Source: Anaerohalosphaeraceae bacterium
Lineage (GTDB): Bacteria; Planctomycetota; Phycisphaerae; Sedimentisphaerales; Anaerohalosphaeraceae
Reading direction: 5' to 3'
Length of the DNA stretch: 64,000 nucleotides
NCBI GenBank assembly: GCA_037479115.1
Contig: JBBFLK010000007.1
Location: 62,001-126,000 of the forward strand
The position numbers and the translations under genes were made by a program. How positions within the stretch are numbered: position 1 is the first letter of the stretch; every line of letters starts with the position of its first letter. The notes under the pieces were generated by a model, which saw only the letters and a list, made by a program, of their open reading frames with translations, was not told where the DNA came from and searched no databases. This document shows positions 58,501-64,000 of the stretch, one piece after another.

Positions 58501-60050
58501 TTATTCCCACTCAATCGTCGCAGGCGGCTTGCTCGATATATCATACACCACGCGATTGACCCCGCGCACCTCATTGATAATCCGGTTGGCAATCCGCCCG
58601 AGTACCTCATAAGGAATCCGTGAGAAATCCGCCGTCATAAAGTCCGTCGTATCCACCGAACGAATCGCAATCACATGCTCGTAGCTGCGCTCGTCCCCCA
58701 TCACGCCGACCGTTCCTATCGGCAGCAGAACCGCCAGCGTCTGGCTGACGCTCCGATACAGCCCCGCCGCCTTGATTTCCTCAATCAAAATATCATCCGC
58801 CTCCCGCAGAATGGCCAGTTTCGGCTCGGTCACCTCTCCGATAATCCGCACCGCCAGTCCGGGCCCGGGGAACGGATGCCGCCAGACCATCTCTTCCGGC
58901 AGCCCCAGGTACTCCCCGACCAGCCGCACCTCATCCTTAAACAAATCCCGCAGCGGCTCAACCAGTTCAAACCCCAGCTGCTCCGGCAGTCCGCCGACGT
59001 TGTGATGCAGTTTGATGTTCGCCGCCAGATTGCCGTCCTTTTTGCCCGATTCAATCACATCCGGATACAGCGTACCCTGTGCCAGAAAACGCGCATCCGG
59101 AATTTTGGCGGCTTCGGACTTGAACGCTTCAATAAACTCCGCTCCGATGATTTTGCGTTTTTTCTGCGGGTCCGTCACACCGGCCAGCTTCGCCAGAAAC
59201 TGCTTTCCCCAATCCACCACCCGCAGGTCAATATGAAAATGATTGCGGAAGGTCGCCACAACGCCTTCACGTTCGTTTTTGCGCAGCAGCCCGTTATCCA
59301 CAAAGATGCAGACCAGCTGGTCGCCTATGGCCTTGTGCAGGAGGGTCGCCGTGACCGCCGAATCAACCCCGCCCGACAGGCCGCAAATCACCCTCGAGGA
59401 GCCCACTTTTCGACGGACGGTCTCAATCGCCTCCTGGACAAAATCGCTCACCTGCCAGTCGCCCCGGCAGCCGCAGATATCATACAGGAAGTTGCGGATG
59501 ATTTCCTGTCCGCGGGGCGTATGCGTCACTTCCGGATGGAACTGAACCCCCCAGAACCGCCCGTTTTTGTGCCGAACCGCCGCAACAGGACAGGTCGGCG
59601 TCTCGGCCAGCGGAACGAAATCATCCGGAAGCTGCTGCACCTGGTCGCCGTGGCTCATCCAGACGGTTGTATGCTCCGGAAGGCCCCGGAACAAATCATC
59701 CTGACGGAGGATGGTCAGGGCCGTGCGTCCGTACTCGCGGGCCGGAGCCGAAGAGACCTGCGCCCCCAGCAGTTTGCAGCCCGCCTGCATCCCGTAGCAA
59801 ATCCCCAAAATCGGCACCCCTGCCTCAAACAGCCGGCGGTCGCACATCGGTGCATTCGGGGCATAGACGCTGGCCGGCCCGCCCGAAAGAATAATCCCTT
59901 TCAGTCCCGGACGCAGAATCTTCTCCAGCGGCATACTCGGCTGGACAATCTCCGAATAAACCTTATGCTCTCGAACCCGACGGGCAATCAGCTGCACATA
60001 CTGACTGCCGAAATCCACAATGACAATCTGCTCATGCATAGATTCAACCA

Positions 60051-60051
<1 letters not shown>
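58501..60051 (-). CDS. guaA: GMP synthase (glutamine-hydrolysing)
   Basis: A 516-residue two-domain enzyme converting XMP to GMP. The class I amidotransferase part (about 5-200) has the catalytic Cys in ILGICYGMQ and the His/Glu pair in [12 protein letters not shown]. The ATP-pyrophosphatase P-loop is [15 protein letters not shown]. The dimerisation domain includes [17 protein letters not shown] and ends in [12 protein letters not shown]. The start overlaps the guaB stop by one base (TGATG). A second ATG at 60039 is a possible alternative start. Confidence 0.98.
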
Positions 60052-61559
<1,508 letters not shown>

Positions 61560-61570
61560 TTAGAAGACAG

Positions 61571-61599
61571 AATATATCTGTATAACAGAGATGCGTCAA
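61571..61599 (-). promoter_or_regulatory. Promoter of guaBA
   Basis: On the minus strand, TTGACG (61594-61599), a 17-bp spacer and TATATT (61571-61576). The leader is about 40 nt, too short for a purine riboswitch. Confidence 0.7.
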
Positions 61600-61710
61600 A
61601 GACAATTTGACGTGGGCTGTTTCGACAGGCTTTTCTTTTTGTAACCATACAATACTGTACCTGACAAAATAGGCCCTGTCAATCCTCGGCTTTCGAAAAC
61701 TGAAAAAATG

Positions 61711-61759
61711 TTGTTCCGAAAAAGAACAATTTGACAGTCCGGCCTGCCGCTGAAAGAAT
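61711..61759 (+). promoter_or_regulatory. Inverted repeat and promoter ahead of the CCA/poly(A) polymerase gene
   Basis: TTGTTC-N7-GAACAA (61711-61729) lies immediately upstream of a consensus -35 TTGACA (61731-61736), followed after 17 bp by AAGAAT (61754-61759). The gene starts at 61800. Confidence 0.5.
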
Positions 61760-61799
61760 AAAGACCTTCAGCTATCTCTTGTTTTGGGAACAACCGGGA

Positions 61800-63023
61800 A
61801 TGACGAATCGTGCTCAGGCACTAAAAGTACTGAAACGGCTCCGCCAGGAGGGCTATCAGGCCCTTTTTGCAGGCGGCTGCGTGCGAGACTACCTGCTCGG
61901 ACGACGCCCCAAAGATTACGATGTCGTCACCGATGCTGTACCGGACCAAATCATTCCGCTGTTTCGGAAAACACTCAAAATCGGAGCCCGTTTCGGCGTG
62001 GTGATTGTCATCCTCGAAGGCAAACAGGTGGAGGTGGCTACCTTCCGAACGGAATCCGATTATCAGGACGGACGTCATCCCGAAAAAGTCGAGTTTGCCA
62101 CGGCCAAAGAAGACGCTATGCGTCGAGATTTTACCGTCAATGGGATGTTCTTTGACCCCATTAGTCGACAGACCCTCGATTTCGTCGGCGGGCAGGAAGA
62201 CCTCCAAAAGAAAATCATCCGCACTATCGGCAACCCCGATGAGCGTTTCGGTGAAGACTACCTGCGACTCCTGCGGGCGGTGCGTTTTGCTGTCCAGCTG
62301 GATTTCGAAATCGAAGAACAAACCTGGCAGGCCGTTTGCCGACATGCCCCCAAAATTCGCCAAATCAGCCCAGAACGGATTGCTATGGAACTGGAGCAAA
62401 TCCTCACGCATCCAAACAGAGCACGCGGTGCTCAGCTCCTGAACGATTCCGGCCTGGCGGAAGCCATCCTGCCCGGCTTTGAAAAATCTTTCCGCCTTTT
62501 CGGCAGCAAAATGCTTCGGCATCTGCCGGAAAAAATCGATTTTCCTCTGGCTTTGGCGGCTTACTGGGCGGCCGCCCCCATCGATAAAAGTATGGAATGG
62601 GCCAAATCGCTTCGCCTCAGCAATTCTGCGATAAAGCATATCCGTTTTCTGCTCGAAAACAAAGAGGTGCTCGCTGAGGCCGACCTGCCTTTGGCCCAGT
62701 TAAAAATTCTCATGGCCGAACCCTATTGGGAGGACTTACTCCACCTTCGCAGGGCCCTTCTTTTGTCAGAGGGACGGTCCATCAGCCCCCTGAAAACGAT
62801 TCAAAAAAGGGCCGCCGCCCTGAAAGGCACAATCCTTCGCCCAAAACCCTTGCTGGACGGCCACCAACTCATCGCTTTGGGGGCTGTTCCCGGCCCGATG
62901 GTCGGCCGGCTTGCCCGCGAACTGTATATTGCCCAACTTGCCGAGGAAGTCCAAACCCCCCATCAGGCCCGCCTGTGGGTTCAGCAATGGCTTGAAAAAC
63001 ACACCGAAACCAAAAACAAATAA
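61800..63023 (+). CDS. CCA-adding enzyme / poly(A) polymerase family nucleotidyltransferase
   Basis: A 407-residue class II nucleotidyltransferase. The head domain has ALFAGGCVRDYLLGRRPKDY with GG and DxD (KDYDVVTDA), then VEVATFRTESDYQDGRHPEK and AMRRDFTVNGMFFDP. The RNA-binding neck has GEDYLRLLRAVRFAVQLDFE and ISPERIAMELEQIL. Both tRNAs in this window lack encoded CCA, so a CCA-adding role fits, but poly(A) polymerases share these motifs. The ATG at 61800 is preferred to an upstream TTG at 61731, which coincides with the -35 box. No HD domain is seen. Confidence 0.9.
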   Translation: MTNRAQALKVLKRLRQEGYQALFAGGCVRDYLLGRRPKDYDVVTDAVPDQIIPLFRKTLKIGARFGVVIVILEGKQVEVATFRTESDYQDGRHPEKVEFATAKEDAMRRDFTVNGMFFDPISRQTLDFVGGQEDLQKKIIRTIGNPDERFGEDYLRLLRAVRFAVQLDFEIEEQTWQAVCRHAPKIRQISPERIAMELEQILTHPNRARGAQLLNDSGLAEAILPGFEKSFRLFGSKMLRHLPEKIDFPLALAAYWAAAPIDKSMEWAKSLRLSNSAIKHIRFLLENKEVLAEADLPLAQLKILMAEPYWEDLLHLRRALLLSEGRSISPLKTIQKRAAALKGTILRPKPLLDGHQLIALGAVPGPMVGRLARELYIAQLAEEVQTPHQARLWVQQWLEKHTETKNK

Positions 63024-63050
63024 TCCGTCTTTTTTTCGGCAAAACAGGAC

Positions 63051-63079
63051 TTGTCAGGATATTTAAACTATGGTATAGT
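63051..63079 (+). promoter_or_regulatory. Promoter of tRNA-Ala
   Basis: TTGTCA (63051-63056), a 17-bp spacer and TATAGT (63074-63079), 11 bp before the tRNA. Confidence 0.75.
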
Positions 63080-63090
63080 CCTCCTCTGAC

Positions 63091-63163
<73 letters not shown>

Positions 63164-63218
63164 GTTCCTCAGAGGGGGCGAAAACTTGCCGAAAGCCAAA
63201 GGAAAGGGATTCAACCCC

Positions 63219-64000
63219 ATGAAACCCAAACGTGCTTTTACGCTCATCGAACTGCTGGTTGTCATTGCCATCATCGGTCTTCTCCTGTCAATCATTATCC
63301 CGGCCCTCAAAAGCGCCAAAAACCTCGCGGCGGCCTCCGTCTGCCTCGGCAATGAAAGTCAGCTGATTAAAGCATGGCTTCTTTATGCAGAGGACAGCGA
63401 TGCCAGAATTGTTGACGGAGACACCTCGGACAGTTTGACCGAACCGGGGTACAATTACTACACCATCTCCAGCCGCTCCGTCCGCGTCTGGAACTGGGTC
63501 GGAAGGCCGATGGGCCCCAACCGTGAGGATGTCAACAAAACCCTCGATGACAAGATTCGCGGATATCAGGCCGGCGCCCTCTGGCGCTATATTGAGGCCC
63601 CTAAAATCTATAACTGCCCCGTCGATACCCGGTACACCAAACCCGCCACCTACAAAGGGAACAACCCCAACAATTATGACCCCGACTGGATGGGCGGATA
63701 CCGGAGCTATTCCATCGGGAAAGTCCTTTCTCAGAGGCCGGAAGCCGGAACCGGTGAGGACGTCTACACCATTACCAAACTGTCCCAGTTTACTTCGCCC
63801 GGCAGCAAAATCGTTTTTTTGGAAGAGGCCGACGGCTACGGCTGGAATCACCGCACCTGGAATATGAACCTGAATTCTCCCCAATGGGTGGACCCCTTCG
63901 CCATCTGGCACAACGGCAGCAGTACACTGGCCTTTGCCGACGGCCACGCCGAACGCCACAAATGGGTCTCCAAAAACACCCTCGAAATGGCCAAGGCCCA
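63219..64000 (+). CDS. Prepilin-like protein with H-X9-DG motif, cut by the window end
   Basis: At least 260 residues of a pseudopilin-type protein running off the right edge. The signal is MKPKRAFTLIELLVVIAIIG, with Ala-Phe rather than Gly-Phe at the cleavage site. A YNCPVDTRYT element follows, with FTSPGSKIVFLEEADGYGW, then HNGSSTLAFADGH, the H-X9-DG motif. It has the same layout as the 33425 protein but low identity outside the signal and motif. GGAAAGGG lies upstream of the ATG; a TTG at 63186 is in frame. It lies just after tRNA-Ala. Confidence 0.88.
   Translation, partial: MKPKRAFTLIELLVVIAIIGLLLSIIIPALKSAKNLAAASVCLGNESQLIKAWLLYAEDSDARIVDGDTSDSLTEPGYNYYTISSRSVRVWNWVGRPMGPNREDVNKTLDDKIRGYQAGALWRYIEAPKIYNCPVDTRYTKPATYKGNNPNNYDPDWMGGYRSYSIGKVLSQRPEAGTGEDVYTITKLSQFTSPGSKIVFLEEADGYGWNHRTWNMNLNSPQWVDPFAIWHNGSSTLAFADGHAERHKWVSKNTLEMAKA

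Overview
The window reads as a chromosomal segment of a Gram-negative, polysaccharide-degrading bacterium, most probably a planctomycete of the Phycisphaerae/Sedimentisphaerales type. This assignment is inference. It rests on prepilin-like proteins ending in an H-X9-DG motif, an ECF sigma factor paired with a FecR/NPCBM-type membrane protein, dockerin-like EF-hand tails on exported lyases, a PEP-CTERM tail, a fused SecDF with long insertions, and outer-membrane markers (a TonB-dependent receptor and an LpxR-like protein). No rRNA, IS element, prophage or CRISPR array was seen. Two tRNAs (Lys-TTT, Ala-GGC) are present.

Layout. 1-13.4 kb: the 3' part of secDF, a TonB-dependent receptor, a secreted PL1 pectate lyase, a xylB-xylA operon with a well-formed promoter and operator, tRNA-Lys and a secreted GH3 enzyme. 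13.4-28 kb: mostly housekeeping genes. These are a GT5-like glycosyltransferase, a tsaD-larB-nnrD-PLD operon, RNase D, a DUF362/lipoprotein/thioredoxin operon, tatA and tatC, then ahcY-archease-rtcB and greA. 28.2-40.3 kb: a same-strand locus for pectin, probably rhamnogalacturonan. It holds the ECF sigma factor, the FecR-type regulator, a dockerin-tailed DNRLRE protein, a PEP-CTERM DNRLRE protein, a pseudopilin, a GH2 enzyme and a PL11 rhamnogalacturonan lyase. 40.3-42.6 kb: a GT4 glycosyltransferase, panB and a candidate small RNA. 42.6-52 kb: a ten-gene type II secretion/type IV pilus-like operon on the minus strand (gspE, F, G, H, I, J-like, pilX-like, pilMN-like fusion, pilO-like, secretin). 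52-64 kb: a degenerate histidine-kinase-like gene, thrS-infC-rpmI-rplT-pheS, guaB-guaA-lpxR, a CCA-adding/poly(A) polymerase, tRNA-Ala and a pseudopilin cut by the window end.

How the genes fit together. The PL1 lyase, PL11 lyase, GH2, GH3 and xylose isomerase pathway fit the degradation of pectin and hemicellulose. The ECF/FecR pair is positioned to switch on the downstream pectin locus. Its FecR protein carries the same carbohydrate-binding-like DNRLRE module as three proteins encoded downstream, apparently in circularly permuted order and inserted inside its C-terminal NPCBM-like domain. That is the most unusual observation here. Others are an AUC start codon for infC, a GH2 enzyme lacking its usual acid/base Glu, a minor pseudopilin fused to a putative amidotransferase-like domain, and a candidate trans-acting sRNA with a CCUCCUCC segment.
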